In this document: piece by piece, positions 48,501 to 60,881 of the stretch
How positions within the stretch are numbered: the stretch's first letter is position 1
How the letters are laid out: every line of letters starts with the position of its first letter
From: Diorhabda sublineata
Lineage: Eukaryota; Arthropoda; Insecta; Coleoptera; Chrysomelidae
DNA length: 64,000 nucleotides
Assembly: GCF_026230105.1 (NCBI RefSeq)
Contig: NC_079483.1
Location: forward strand, 13,819,312-13,883,311
Direction: 5' to 3'
Notes under the pieces: generated by a model
Databases searched by the model: none
The model's input: the letters and a program-made list of their open reading frames with translations, nothing else
What the model was told of the DNA's origin: nothing
Position numbers and translations under genes: made by a program

Positions 48501-51500
48501 AACAAGACATTTTTTCCATAATCATTTGACCCCTGCAAATAATAGTTGCCGCCTTTCTCCTCAAAATAGGCATTTTCGTGTGCGATATCCTCGTCTGATG
48601 AAAATCTCTCTCTTGCAAGAGGAACTTCAAGGTTGGAAACAGGAATAGGTCATCGAGGGCGAGATCTGGTGAATATTGTGGGTGGTCAACAATTATACAA
48701 AAAAATTATTCTATTCATTTCGGTTTCATTTAATTTGGTTTTGTATCAAATATGACATGAAGTCACTTGTCATCAAATAGTTGTATTTTTCATAAAATTA
48801 TTTTTCTACCTAGAGAATATAATCTAAACTTAGAAAACCACAATAAATCTGAAAAGGTCACAAGACATTTCAGTGAAATCAACCTATCTATCTAAAGTCT
48901 TTGTGTATTTTTTTATTCAATGTTTTGATTATTGCCATATTGTTTGAAGAATATCTGAAAAATACACAAACCTTATAACTGAGTCGAAATCCTTTGCTTT
49001 GTGGTAAGCCCAAGCAGCTTGTTCAATTTCATTGTCTTGCTCTTTCACCTTGGCATACTGCAAATAAATTTTCGTAGAACTGATATTTGGCAAAAGTTCT
49101 CCCACTTTATTCCAATTTTTCATTTTTATATAAATGGAAGCTGCTTTTTCATATTGCTGACATTTCTCAAATAATGAAGCAGCTACAACAAAATTCAAGA
49201 TATTTTTAAACAAACAGACAATTATCTGTTTTGTAAATTGTTACCTTCCATTAATTGTTTCTTCTTCTCCAGAATTTCAGCACTTTCTCTGAGGAGTTGC
49301 TTGTTGTCCAATTCAACAGCGATAGATATACCATGCCGATAGTTACCACAATGCAAATTAGTTCGTGCTATACCAGCTTTGCAAATAAACGTATGTTCAG
49401 GGTTCAAATCATCTTGTAAACCTCGTTCGTAATGTCCTAAAGCTTCAGAATAATTTCCTCTAAAATGAAAATAAATACAAAGTTCGTACAGACAAAAACC
49501 CAATTAAAACAAATATGAATCGATCCATAATTTATTATGATGGAAAAATGCGCAATTTAACGCTTAAACGAACACGATCTTTTCACTATTAAGCCGTTTC
49601 AAATAGACATTGTTACTCAAAAAAGACTATTTGCAATGTTTAAGAACTTTTTTTAACTACAATATACTTAATAAAAGGGAGGTTAGTAGAAATCAATATT
49701 TCTTAACAATTTTTGCATATCATTTTAGTAAATTGTACTAAATTGATGAAAGAATCTATTGAACTATAAAATTATACTGAAATTCATTTATAATCTCATA
49801 ATTTTATAGAAAATAGTGTTTTTCATTTCAAAGATGATGTTAAGATCCCTTTTTGATATAATGGAAGATAATTGAAAATACTCGAACTCAAATTAGTTAT
49901 TAGTAAAGTTCCTTTATACAAATTTTCATTAAAATATAGTCAGTAGTTTCGAAGATACATATCGACTCAGCTTAGTTTTAAAAATCGTACTAGTACGTCA
50001 AAATATTTTTTAAGTAAACAATCTACTATAATTTTCTAGCAAGACATCATCTATTCAACTAAAAAAATGTTTCACCAATATACCCACATTAAGAGCACTG
50101 GTAGTGTAATACATAATGAGCTTCATGAGTTCTTAGCCTAATATAGAAAGAGAGGTCATAAAAAACTGTGTATGATCTCCCTTAATTTGCACACACTTTT
50201 CAAAATGTCTTATTGAATCTCCATTACCACTATAAAAATATGATGCATTTTTAGAGTCAAAATGTATACCTTGTTTGGGAATGCTAATCTGTGCCTCAAT
50301 TTCTTTTGTTTTTAAGCGCCGGTCACAATTTCTTCCACTAATTTAATGTTTTCTGAAGTAGTCACCGTCAAAGAACCTCTCGATCACAGTGAGACAACTT
50401 GGACCAATTTTTAATTGTTTAAAACGATGGATACAAGTAACCATAAACAGCCACCATTGTATTTTTGATTTGTGTTGGTGTTAATCCTTCTTAGGTCAAA
50501 AAATTTTTATTACAGCACGAAACTCAATTTAAAACACTTTTCAAATCAGCTTGACTGAGTGGTCGTTTGAACTCTACTATAATAAAATGAAATCGAAGCA
50601 GCAAGTTGAAGCAAAGTCGTGTAGAGCTTCTTGAGACTTGTCAATAACACTATATGACGCCAAGAGCTCAGGGACTATATTACGCATCAAAAAATACTTA
50701 CATGAATTCTAATTGTTGAGCATATTCCCTGGAAATTAATGCAATATCATTGGGCGCCAATTTCCTTGCTAGCTCTAAAGCTTGTTCCCATTGTAGTAGA
50801 TCTCGTCTCATTTCCAACGCAGCTTCTGGATAATTAGATTGTAGAAACCATTCTTGTGCTTTATCGTAATTACTCAAATACATGCTTATATAACCGCACA
50901 AAAGTTTGTAATCTTCTATTTCTACAATACTCTCTAGACTCCAAACCATTGCAACTGCTTCTAATTCTTTATAGACTTGAATTGCTTGAAAGAAATAATA
51001 AAATAATGTCAATTTCAAAATTAAAAAAAAAATAAATCTGGAATATCTGCCGTTTATTTATAATCTAGAATTTTAAAGTTCATATCTTTAATTATGATTT
51101 GGAAATTAAATATATTTAGTTCTATAATTTCGCTATTCTTTGACTTTGTATAAAGATTCTGAATTTAGATTGAACTATGATTGAAAAAATGGAATTAAAA
51201 TCATTCACCATATCCTTTAATAAATTTTTCAATTACAAAGCTATTTGAATATTATCAGCTTTTTTGTATTAGTTTTACCCGCACAAGTTTTTCTATATTT
51301 CTCGGTAATTTTAGAGAAAAATTAGTTTTTCATTTGCGATCATATTGAAAAACCAAGTCTTCTCAGTAACTACTAGCTAAGTTTCTACCACAACTAATGT
51401 AATAGTTTCTTATCGTACAATAGCTACATGTTGTCTTTAAAGGAGAGGTACGAGGTATGATACAAAAATACGGTCAAGTAATGTTTTTAGCAGCGGTTAC

Positions 51501-54500
51501 TTCCACTGGCAAGTATAACTAGTTTGTTTCATATTCTGAAGGTCCTATGGCATTATCTAGTTTTCGATATTGTTTTCTGTATAGCTTTCAATGTTGACAA
51601 AAACTGAATAATGTTATTTGAACATGAAATCGATAATCTAAATTCTAAATCATGGAAAGCATCCATATTAAATATTTAATTATTTGTATGAAGAATATTT
51701 CAAAAAATGAAATAATCACATATAGGTATAATAAAAAAACAAACCACTTTTGATGTATAATAATTTGGGTTAAATTTTTACTAAGCTCTAATTAACAGTG
51801 ATGACTGCCTAATAGCTTATTTGGCAAATAACTCGATTTATTCGGAGGTTTAATTTATTAGAATGTGAAGAAACCGAGATTTTGGTTATTCGGTAAATAA
51901 AGTTAGTAGGGACTTTATTAGGAAGTGAAGAAACCCGGCCTAAGTGTAATACACAAATTAATAGTCGTACAGTTTCCTATACCAAAATTTGTGCAGTTTT
52001 TGTCACGGTCTTACATACAGGTCTGGAAACGAGGGTAGCGGGGTTGGATAATTTCACGGACACTAAAATACCCCACTCTCTGGCCGCCAGGTCGACGTTG
52101 TAATCGAGAGATGGTGTCAAATTGTATTAACCTAATAATAATAGTAATTATTTCTATAAGTGATTAATTGTTATGAAAAAAGTAGTTAATATGTAACGTA
52201 ATTGTGAACATGCTTTATGTAGAAATTTTCACACCACGATTTTATATCTAACCTAACCATGACCATCTCTAGATAGCAGATGAAAGACACTTCGATATAA
52301 ACCTTCGAGAAATTCTTCCAGTCATCGATCAAAAGTGGTCTGCTATAAGAATTTGAATCAGTTTTCATAAATAGAAATAAATTCTCAATTAATTCATGTG
52401 ACTAATTATTACCATTTATCAAGTTTCTATATGTTTTTGAGTATTTGAAAAGATGAACTTTTTTCTTCTCATTTGTTAGCTAGAAATGTCATTCTACCTA
52501 CCGAGCTCGATTTCTAAACAATTGAGAGCTTCTTCTGCTAATTTTTGTAACATCTCCTTAGACTTCAGCAATCGACCAGTTTCGAAAGCAGCATTAAACC
52601 TAAAACAAGAAAATTATGCAAAAAACATGTTTAAAAAATGATTTACTAACCTCTGTAGAGAAAGTTGTTTATTGAAATGCTCCTCTAAAATACTTTGATC
52701 TTTCTCATTGACATTTAATTGAGAAGTATCATGAGTTGTCAATATTAACTGCGTAAGTTGACCACCAGATGAAGCTGACGTGACCACACCTGAATACATT
52801 AAAAGTGGTAACTGCTTGGTAACCAGAGTTGTATGTCCAATTTTTTCTACAAAAGTACCTACAAAATAGAACATTATGTTTTTGTTTACAAGTAGTCTTG
52901 ATTTTTGGTCTCATTAAATTGTAATTGCTTTTTATTAACAGGAGCTAATCTTGACGTTTCGACCTAATTTTGGTTTTTATTAAAATAAAATTTCACATTC
53001 TATTACCAATAAAATAAAAGAAATAAGATTTGCTTGCCGATTTCTAAAAAATAATCATATTATTCAGCTGTATAACTAAACAAGACACTCAACCTATTAT
53101 CCTCGCCTCAATTCCAAATATTTTTGCATATGGGCGATTTCGAAAAAAATATAATATGTGATGCGACACTAAAGTCTCTTTTTGTCACTCGTATGATTAG
53201 TTGCCTCGACAACAAATATCCAGTCTTCTAATAAAAAGTATGACTTTAGTGCCTTGACACATAAATAAATATTATTCATGTATTTTCCTTTTTTGTGGGT
53301 ATATACATTTTATAATATATTAAGGTGCTTACTAAATATTTGACTGTTTGAAAATTAAAATTTCAAATCTGTTTAGTTTTCTTAATAATGTTCATAGAAT
53401 ATTTTGAATGCTTTTAACAAGACAGCCATAATGAAGGTCGTTATTTAGGAATACTAAACAAATTTGCTGACTATTTTATGTTACAAAATTCTAAACATTA
53501 AAGTATTTATTAAATAGTGCAAGTTGCCGATTTAAACAAATTATGTAGTTGTGGCATAATGTGCAATGAACTTATAATTTTAATTCAATTTAATAAAATA
53601 ACTCAAACAATCAATACGTTTTATTAGTTAGAATATCAACCCTCTAAGCTACGTAAACGCCTAAAATAAATCAAATCCTGAACTTAATCAATTCATTCAA
53701 AAATAGTCTTGATTATTCATATTCAGTTAAGTAAGTGATCTATAAATAATGTTTAGATAATCTCATTAATTTTTATCATGAGTTTTGATATGAAAAAATT
53801 TAAAGATGTTGTTCCATTTTCTATGTACCACAAAATACCAAGATGCCACTAACTTACCTTTAGTAGAACGACTAACGTAATGGTAGGTATAAATATTATT
53901 TTCATCATATACAATAAATATGTTTCTTTCGGCGATATTACTATCCCATACTATACCTACTACTTTACTTGGTAAATTTGGTATTGAAACTACTTCATTA
54001 AAGGCCTAAAATATAGAAAAACTATATTACTAAATACAATTAGTGACATCAAAAGTTTACACCAAGACAGAATAATTTCTTTATCTTTTGGCAATATCAT
54101 GATTAGTTTAGACCAATCGTGAAATTGCACCCAAGTTCATTATTGCAATGATGGAGAGACAGAAGAAGGTAAAGGAACATGAAAATGGAGCTCTAGAGCC
54201 TGTATTGCTAACCTCTGATTCCATACCAACAGACATAATACAATTGTTAGTCATCTTCTGGAAAGATAAATCATGTCAAAATAATAAATATGTATGTTTA
54301 AAAGAGGGTTTAAAATGCTACAGTGATTCTTCGTGCAAAACTTGTCGCGAAATGGCGAAAAAAATTTTTGATTGAATTAATTCAAAACGATTTATTATTT
54401 AAAACTCAAGGTTTTTCCATTCTTTTGTCAAATGCAAAATAGCCTCGTTGCGCCGTATCCCTTTATGCATTGTTTTAGTACCTTTATCAAAAATCCCTAT

Positions 54501-57500
54501 GTTTCTTATACTTACTTCTCACTAGTAATATAATGAAATAAAATTAGAATACAAGGTTTTAATGGAAAATCATTTTAAATTGATTAAGTTCAATATTAAA
54601 AATTTCTACTTAGCTATTTGGTTGCTTTGTATGGAAGTGACATACTTGTTGGGTACTTACTTACTCTCACGAATTTTAAGGTGATGTTTTATAATAAAAC
54701 TTTCTGCATTTGTTTCCTTAAAATTTCTGAGTTGCTATTATATGTACTCTGACTTTAAGTAGAAGTGTACCAAAAATCAGAATTTTGAATTAAGAACTTG
54801 AAATAATACAGAGATTATTATGACAAAAAAAAGTTGTGAATTCGATTTCCTGTGTGTATGTAGGTTTTATTTGTTCATACCTTCGAATCAGTATAACTCA
54901 TAATATAAACATGAGATTGGTTCAATGTGTAATAATGTTCAGGTGAAATATACACTATCACAACAACTGTGTTCTGTTTACTCAATGATCCTTCGTTAAA
55001 TAATAAGTTTCAAAATTAAAATTTAAACAAAAAATATATTCACATGTAATGAACTCTTACATGATGACAATAATTTGTATACTTACAGCATTGAAGATAT
55101 AACCTTTCGTTTTAATATCAAGGAAAACTAATCTAGTTCCTGCAGGATCTACGTAAATATTCGTAATGCCAATTGCATGTTTGTACTCTAATGCTCGGGA
55201 CCAATCGTCTAAATGAAAATATATTATACTACCCATATCGGTACCATATATTAAGAAGTCCGTGGTTATTTCATGACAAGTAATTACTACAGAATCGTTT
55301 ATATTATCGGGAAAAGTTATTGAATCTTTTTCTTCTTGATTTGTGTTAGATGGTTCGACCTGAAATTTATAAGCAATATTGTAAAACAGTTCTAGTCGGC
55401 ATTAGGAACTATTTCTAAATTGGATATGCTTCCCGAAAATATAACATAAAAATAAAAATTGAGCTCTCCTCTTGTTGCAAAGTAATGTCAACCACCGACA
55501 GTATTCTGCTTAATAGAACCTCCCAACTAGACGTTCGTCATTAAACTGTAGGTCCCTTATATCTTCATAATTGTAAAGTGACTTAGGGAGAGGTGTGGAA
55601 TCGCGGTCAAGAAAAGTTTTTCATCATGAACTTAATTTTGAGAAGTGGTAACACTGATGTGAATATGTCAAATCTAACATTGCCATCATAAAGTTTGACA
55701 TTATTAATTGTGAACGTACTCAGAATGTGTTGTCATACGAGTGTTATTTGAGTTGTGAGCATTTTCTAAGACTTTCGACGTGAATTAAACCAACAGCATT
55801 GTGCATATCAACTCGCTTCAGCTTTTGGTGATAAAGCACCATCTCTAGCCATCATGTTTTACTGATTTTCCGAATTCTAATCGTAGTCGCAATTCGCTAA
55901 AGGATGTATTTCGTTATAGATATTTAATCACTAGAAAAAAATAAGCCATATGTTATTGGCGAGAAAAATAATGAAATATTCAAAATCGTATGCGGACTCG
56001 AAGTAGAGTAGTTTCGAAGTTCATTACTAGCAGTATATACATTTCTTTAGCAAAATTTACCCCTCTTTCAATTGACATACTCATTTTTATCAGCAAAGTA
56101 CTCTTTTTCCATTAATTTTGGTTTTTTGACGAAAATGACCATTTTTTCCTATTTTGGGCACTTTATTGAAGAGTTTGTTCTAATTCCATTGGAAGGAGCA
56201 CCTCAAAATACATAGAAACACATGGTCTTGACTAGCACTCGGAATAATGAGAGGTCTCATTGCTTTTGTAAAGCTGTATTTTTAGGTACGTTCTAAAAAT
56301 TAGTGTCATTGATTCTAAGCAACGTTGCACTATCAAATTTATATTTAATTGTGAAAACCAATGAAAATGTCGACAGAATCCGAGAGCCTTTTCGTTCAGA
56401 TCGTCGACTGACTGACGATCAGAATGGTCTGGGTACAGTTGAATTGGGAAAAGAACCAATTTTAATAAATAAACACTTGTCCAATAAAAACATGCCTGTG
56501 GCTCCTCAACTCCCTCACTCATTTAAAGTGATTCCTCTACCCTAAATTGTTAATTTATCTAAAGCGCGTCATATTGGATATTAGAAAACCTTCGAATGGT
56601 TTTGACATCAGCTGAATGATGTATGTGATATACTTACTAAATGTAATAAAAGTTTTCCCTCCACAAGAACTGCAATATACTCCTGGCCTAGTTTAATACT
56701 AGAAATTGCACCCATGTATTGTTTTTCTTTGAGTTTTAAAGAAACGTCATCAAAAACTTGATCTTTAGGTAAATTATAGAACCAAATACTGTTGTTCATT
56801 CCGGCGGCTAAATAATAATGTCCAACGGCAATGAAGCTTGGTTCAATTTCCAAAGAGACCGTAATCGGTTTTATTTTAGACTGAAAGAAATAAACATGGA
56901 ATTAATACTTTTACAAGATTTAACTGAGACTGAGATAAATATGATATAATGGTTTATCCAGCTGTGATAGACTATAGAAATCAAATACAACTGCACCGAC
57001 TTCTATGTAACATCTCTTGAGATAGCCTGACAACCCAATTACTGTTTGAATGGATTGAACTGAAAGAGCTTCCTTGTTTATGTAGACGATGTGATTATCT
57101 TCAGTAGAACCTTCGATGTACATTTGAAGTATCTGGAAAACGTACTTGCGAAACTTTTTTTATGGGCCTGAAGAAATGTCATCTATTCAAGAAAGGTGAT
57201 TTTTCTTTACAATCCTATGAAAAAAAAGGGAAGCTCCAAACTGAGTGAGACGGCCCTTTCATGGTAATATGGTGATTACACGAATTAACTTCCTGGTCGA
57301 TCAGATACAGCGAAACTCAAGACAGGGGCAGTCTCATGGAGCACAGCTGCATGGCATCTGACGGTGATAAGTTAATGTAGTAGAAACTACAAGAATAATG
57401 GTGGGTGGCTACATCCAATGGGTAAACATTAAACTATCTTTGGATAGCAGTATAAAGTGATTAAAATTCCAAAGGGATAATTACTAACTTGTTAATAGTC

Positions 57501-60500
57501 TTATAACTAGTGTAATAATTGTGGTTGAATAAAGTTTAAAGTGTTAATTAATTAACTTTAACAACTCTACTGACGAACCTCACCTGTTAAACGTTACAAT
57601 AAAGTACTTTGTATATTTTTGTATAATACATTTATAAATAAACATTCGACAAAATAAGGATAATATACATATAATATACAATATGAAAAATAGAATAGCT
57701 TATTGCTTATAATATTAAAAATGTGAGTTTCTGTTTACCTGATCGGAAGAATAATTGTAAAGACTAATTTCCGTTAAACTCGATAACACTGCGATTATTG
57801 GTGCACAAACTGAGGTTAGCATTGGCATATATGAAACATACACATTGAGAGATCCACCTTTCGTACACACTCCCAAGAGTTGGCCATCATTGCTCCAATC
57901 GATCCTGTCAATTCCAGATTCTTGAGCCAATAATAAGACACTCGATGTTTCTTGAAGATTTGCTAAATCGTGTATTTTAACTCTGAAATGGATTGACACT
58001 TATTATTTTGAATAACTTTATCGTAGTCATTTACACAATGCATCCATAGCGTAAACGCGTAAATTATTAACTAAGTATACAGTAACAGTTAAAAAATCGA
58101 TTTTTTATCTTAATTTACTATTGAAAGCCATAGTTTTTTTGTATTTGCAAATTTTTTTTGCTCAGCTTATTTCAAAAATATATCACAAACTGACATTTGT
58201 AGAGGGCGACAAAAAGTTAGTTAGTTTGGACTATAAGCAACTTCTTAAAAAGAAGTCTACTTGTGTAAAATCGGATAAACAAGCAGATCATTCAACTAAT
58301 TCCCTTCTTCTGATCTATCGATTTGGGAATGTTGAAACCATATTCTAATTGTTGGCAATTTCTTTATAATATACAAACTAATTTTGTTTAGAGAATAATG
58401 TATACAATTATCTTGTTAAATTATAATTACAATAACAAAAATAATTGTATGATGCTACAGAAACCCCTCAAAGATGTCCATTATTCCATATGAAAAGTAT
58501 TGAAATAAATTAATAAAAAACCAAGAATGAATTATCTCGTACCGTTTTCGAAATTATACCAATTATACACAGAAATAGGTACTTATTATAAAATATCAAT
58601 ATTAAGAATCCAATAAATGTGTGGTTTTCAAAAATTAAAACTCAATATAATCTGGATAAAGATTTTACTCACGTATTGTCTCCACAAGAGGCGGCTTTTC
58701 CAGTCACTTCGTTGATTGCAATATCAAATAGACTATTTTTATGGTTACGTATTTGGAACAACTCTTGTCCTACTTCCTTGATATGTGTTGAAATAGCTAT
58801 AAAATAACCAGCCGAAAATCCTAATAAAATGTATCCATCTCCGAACCATTTATATTTTACTATTGAACCATAATGAGGTTGAAACGCCAATTCCACTGGA
58901 TTATCAGGATCCAACAAATTGTATAAATACAGAGTTTTTTTGCCTACCAATAAACTAACCTAAAACACACATTACGAATGAAACGTTGAAAATATTTTCT
59001 AAGCCATATTATTCAGATTGTATTCCAAAATTTGTACCAGTATACTGGCCAGTGGTGATTATATCCCGAATCTACGCTATACTGTTGGCCAGTACGTATA
59101 CATCATATATCTGTGCCATATTCAGAATAGTTCTCGCGCCGAGACTTCCTTGGCTCCTAAAGTTATTATAAATGTAAAAATAAAATTTCCAAGGACAATA
59201 ATAATAATAAATTGAGAGAATACTTTGAAAAACGATAAAGCAATATCCAATCATAAAACAACTTAAGTAGCAACCCTCATATGTAAGCTTAATTGTAAAT
59301 AGGTCATGTTAAATTGTTATTAATACTTTACCGTATTTTCCCCAACATCTCTCTCATCAGTTTTCATTCGTGAAAAATCAATTTCGGAAGGTTCTGCTCG
59401 TATATTAATCACTCTTAAAGTATCACCATCACTATTACTTATTGACACTGTTCGGTCATCAGATCCCAATGCCAAAATATTATCACTGTTCCAAGCACCA
59501 CAAGTAATCTTTTTAGTGTGTTTTCCTATTATTGGAATTTTCCTATAAAATGTGTCAATTTAGTATAGCGCGTGTTTGTAAATTAAAGTTAAAGTTGCTG
59601 ATATAACGATTTTTTTCAAATAATTTATGCTATCTGCACAAATCGATTAGAAGTAGTAAAAGTACACCTCTAAAATAACTTATTAACATATTTGTATATT
59701 CTTTCTTTCTAATGTGTGAGGACATTTTATTTCTGTTTTACTGATTCAGTGCCCCAGTTCAAAATGGTTTTTCAATGACAGGATGAGTAAACAGAGACCT
59801 TTTTGTACAATTATAAAAAATACGGGTCTATAGAGTGTCAGCAATGAGCCCTACAAAAATAAGTTGGATTGAGAGAAAAGAGTGGAAGTGGATGTGCAAA
59901 AATATATGTAACACTGTTTTTGGAACTCTATATAGCACAGCTAGACTGAAAAACGCCTGTTGCTAAATAGAGAAGAGTTATTTGAAGTTTTATATCTGCA
60001 GTAACTGTTCAAATTTTTCTTTGTTCATCCTTAAATGATTTTTATAACTTTCCAAATCTTCAAAAGTCAATTGTTTTAATATAGTGTTACTAGCACCCCA
60101 TTTATTTCTGTGTTATATCCACTCTCTAGCCCAACATCTGTGACATTTTCTTCATTTCTGGTTCTCCAAAATATTCTGCAATGCATTTGATAATTGTACA
60201 TATACTTTGAGAACTATGATTTTCATTTTGTGGCAGAAAAGTATTAAAACTGAAATAGCTGCTTAAGGAGTTCAGCAAATATGAAGCTAGTAAACAAATT
60301 TATTTTCTTTATTAATAAATAAATAAAAAAAATGACTGTGAATAAAGGATATTCATAATATGCATACTTACTTGGATGTATTATGATAAAAAATCGAAAC
60401 ATTTCCTTTGACAGTTCCAAGAGCTAAAATAGCACTTCTTTTTGCCCAAACTAGACATGACATAGAATCTTTTAGCCCCACATCTATTATATCTTTCTTA

Positions 60501-60881
60501 GCTGTATTTGTGTCCCATAAAATTAATTGAGATGACTGACTTATAATAGCCAGAATATCACCATCAGTATCCCATGAGAAGCCCGTACACAGTGCGGGCA
60601 ATTTTATTCTTTCTTGTATTTGCCCATATCTATCGAATATGTTAATTACAGAATCAATTCCAGTTGTTGCAAAGTACATTCCTGATCCATTTTGCCATGT
60701 AATATAAATATCACCTAGACCATGAGGTTGTTCCAAACGGAAAAGAAGCTAAAACAAAGTTATCTTTGAATATTTTTAAATTGTATGTTAAAACAAACAA
60801 TGATGCCAATTGATTGAAACTTATGAAACAGTAACATAGATTTATTTTTCAAATTATGTTATTTACCTTCTCATTTGCCAT
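41650..60881 (-). CDS. WDR19: WDR19/IFT144, intraflagellar transport complex A subunit; complete, 20 coding exons, 1362 aa
   Basis: Exons (high to low): 60867-60881, 60372-60748, 59332-59542, 58673-58959, 57739-57982, 56638-56880, 55087-55359, 53858-54005, 52651-52858, 52502-52599, 50702-50984, 49245-49459, 48972-49182, 47810-47910, 46507-46745, 45873-46045, 44740-45023, 42366-42664, 42144-42220, 41650-41752. All introns are GT-AG, and every junction keeps frame to TAA (4089 nt; the human protein is 1342 aa). Residues 1 to about 560 form WD40 propellers (IYITWQNGSGMYFATTG; GKKTLYLYNLLDPDNPVEL; WSNDGQLLGVCTKGGSLNVY). Residues about 600-1250 are TPR-type helices (NYPEAALEMRRDLLQWEQAL; NNPEIAVELVQETKSMEGAK; GNYRNAHDILF). 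Paired cysteines CPYC (1276), CHSC (1290), CPEC (1315) and CPMC (1337) form the C-terminal zinc-binding region. The protein works in the IFT-A complex for retrograde transport and receptor entry in cilia, in insects those of sensory neurons and possibly sperm. Drosophila Oseg6 is the counterpart. Nothing is truncated. Confidence 0.97.
41870..42035 (+). mobile_element. Non-LTR retrotransposon fragment in the last WDR19 intron
   Basis: The plus strand reads SRELRCKLATYSVEQVMSFK, YLGVNVTNNRNLKNEVKAQT. This is the thumb segment ('FKYLGv.i...g....EV..R') of an RTE/CR1-like reverse transcriptase, antisense to WDR19. Confidence 0.7.
42750..43380 (+). mobile_element. Mariner fragments in WDR19 intron 17
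   Basis: The plus strand has FRRRLNHQQRADQLASSFGD, EAPSRATVLL, then CHILHEHLAVKK-like and SIG-type sequence, SYQPETKRLSKRAKSNQ (the region after the first catalytic Asp) and further on GQFXTVYQHLFVINVRKNQ-like and TVRARTHQFKQNVF pieces. The family is the same as the 25.3-kb copy. It is scrambled and dead. Confidence 0.68.
43381..44739. other. Intron 17 of WDR19, remaining sequence
   Basis: A-rich plus-strand sequence at 43680-44430 has a Lys/Asn-biased composition reminiscent of decayed non-LTR coding DNA, but no motif is diagnostic. Confidence 0.3.
45119..45175. repeat. Alternating purine-pyrimidine tract
   Basis: ATACGCATGCGTACACAT...GCGCAC...CACACATGTATGCGCACACAT alternates purine and pyrimidine over most of about 55 bp, a composition prone to Z-DNA. 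It lies in WDR19 intron 16. Confidence 0.6.
45270..45316. repeat. Hairpin-forming inverted repeat
   Basis: The arms AGCGCACG-AAAAAA (45270-45283) and TTTTTTCCGTGCGCT (45302-45316) can pair around a loop of about 18 bases. It may be the remnant of a small foldback transposon in WDR19 intron 16. Confidence 0.6.
45510..45538. repeat. (AT)n microsatellite
   Basis: A pure AT dinucleotide run of about 29 bp directly before a GC-richer insertion-like block. Confidence 0.9.
45543..45808 (+). mobile_element. GC-richer insertion of unknown class (possible SINE or LTR piece)
   Basis: About 265 bp stand out by higher GC from the AT-rich intron. The block starts TGTTGGAGACGATTCC and ends TTATAACA, so it has TG...CA limits like a small LTR. 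It also has TTAGTCTAGTGAAG and GGTTACGAGTCC about 35 bp apart, loosely like tRNA A and B boxes, so a tRNA-derived SINE is equally possible. No match is claimed. Confidence 0.3.
47150..47390 (-). other. Unassigned open frame in WDR19 intron 14
   Basis: A 75-codon minus-strand frame (FSMDRISRDIVTLFPRVGLT, PKFRYWVASNANSLSWYA) has higher GC than its surroundings and looks like decayed coding DNA. I do not recognise the family. Intron 14 otherwise has no feature. Confidence 0.25.
48430..48700 (-). mobile_element. Mariner transposase C-terminal fragment in WDR19 intron 13
   Basis: The minus strand reads VVDHPQYSPDLALDDLFLFP, TLKFLLQERDFHQTRI. This is the SPDLAP.DFFLFP...LK...L catalytic block of mariner transposases, followed by decayed sequence. 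It lies in the same orientation as WDR19. Confidence 0.75.
50090..50645 (-). mobile_element. Probable mariner-like remnant in WDR19 intron 11
   Basis: The minus strand reads IEFRAV-KFFDLRRINTNTN and TTSENIKLVEEIV, similar to the first helix-turn-helix of a mariner lineage (E(F/Y)RAVIKF...GLTPT.I...). Both catalytic regions are unrecognisable. Moderately supported. Confidence 0.5.
51040..52495. other. WDR19 intron 10, mostly unique sequence
   Basis: Plain AT-rich intron, with a GC-richer patch at about 51950-52110 (GGTCTGGAAACGAGGGTAGC, GGCCGCCAGGTCGACG) that may be an inserted repeat of unknown class. No coding fragment. Confidence 0.3.
52925..52985 (-). repeat. Short Penelope-like end fragment
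   Basis: The minus strand contains AAAATTAGGTCGAAACGTCA, the same GGTCGAAACGTC word as the end-repeats near 13.5 and 26.5 kb. Only about 50 bp can be recognised. Confidence 0.35.
53156..53262. mobile_element. MITE with 20-bp terminal inverted repeats (107 bp)
   Basis: The left end ATGTGATGCGACACTAAAGTC matches the reverse complement of the right end (ATGTGTCAAGGCACTAAAGTC) with a few differences, especially the perfect CACTAAAGTC core. It lies in WDR19 intron 8. The flanks are AT-rich, so a target duplication cannot be read with certainty. Confidence 0.62.
54100..54375 (+). other. Cys-rich open frame in WDR19 intron 7
   Basis: A 75-codon frame at 54148-54375 ends KSCQNNKYVCLKEGLKCYSD, SSCKTC. 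The Cys spacing (LKEGLKC...C..C) resembles a tesmin-like cysteine cluster found in some transposon-encoded proteins. It lacks splice or promoter context, so it is likely a transposon scrap rather than a gene. Confidence 0.25.
55615..55930 (+). mobile_element. Mariner 5' fragment in WDR19 intron 6
   Basis: The plus strand has the mariner leader GGTAACACTGATGTGAATAT (also present at the 26.2-kb copy end) and then FRRELNQQHCAYQLASAFGD, KAPSLAIMFY. The element breaks off after the first helix-turn-helix. Same family as the copies at 25.3 and 42.75 kb. Confidence 0.75.
57150..57605. other. Inserted block of unknown class in WDR19 intron 5
   Basis: GC is slightly higher than around it. It holds AATAAA and ends GTTAAACGTTACA, which recalls the 3' end of an LTR, but no matching start or coding part was found. 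Confidence 0.25.
59950..60160 (-). mobile_element. PIF/Harbinger transposase N-terminal fragment in WDR19 intron 2
   Basis: The minus strand reads RCWAREWI, then RNKWGASNTILKQLTFEDLE, SYKNHLRMNKEKFEQLLQ. This is the conserved N-terminal block of Harbinger transposases ('RWVRPWI..R...GAS.TLL.EL..ED...Y.NFLRM....F..LL'). It is a different subfamily from the copy at 26.8 kb and lies in the same orientation as WDR19. Confidence 0.78.

Noticed and set aside
56232..56545. 96-codon minus and 80-codon plus frames in WDR19 intron 6
   Set aside because: No recognisable domain and no splice link; the WDR19 exons on both sides join in phase 0 without them.
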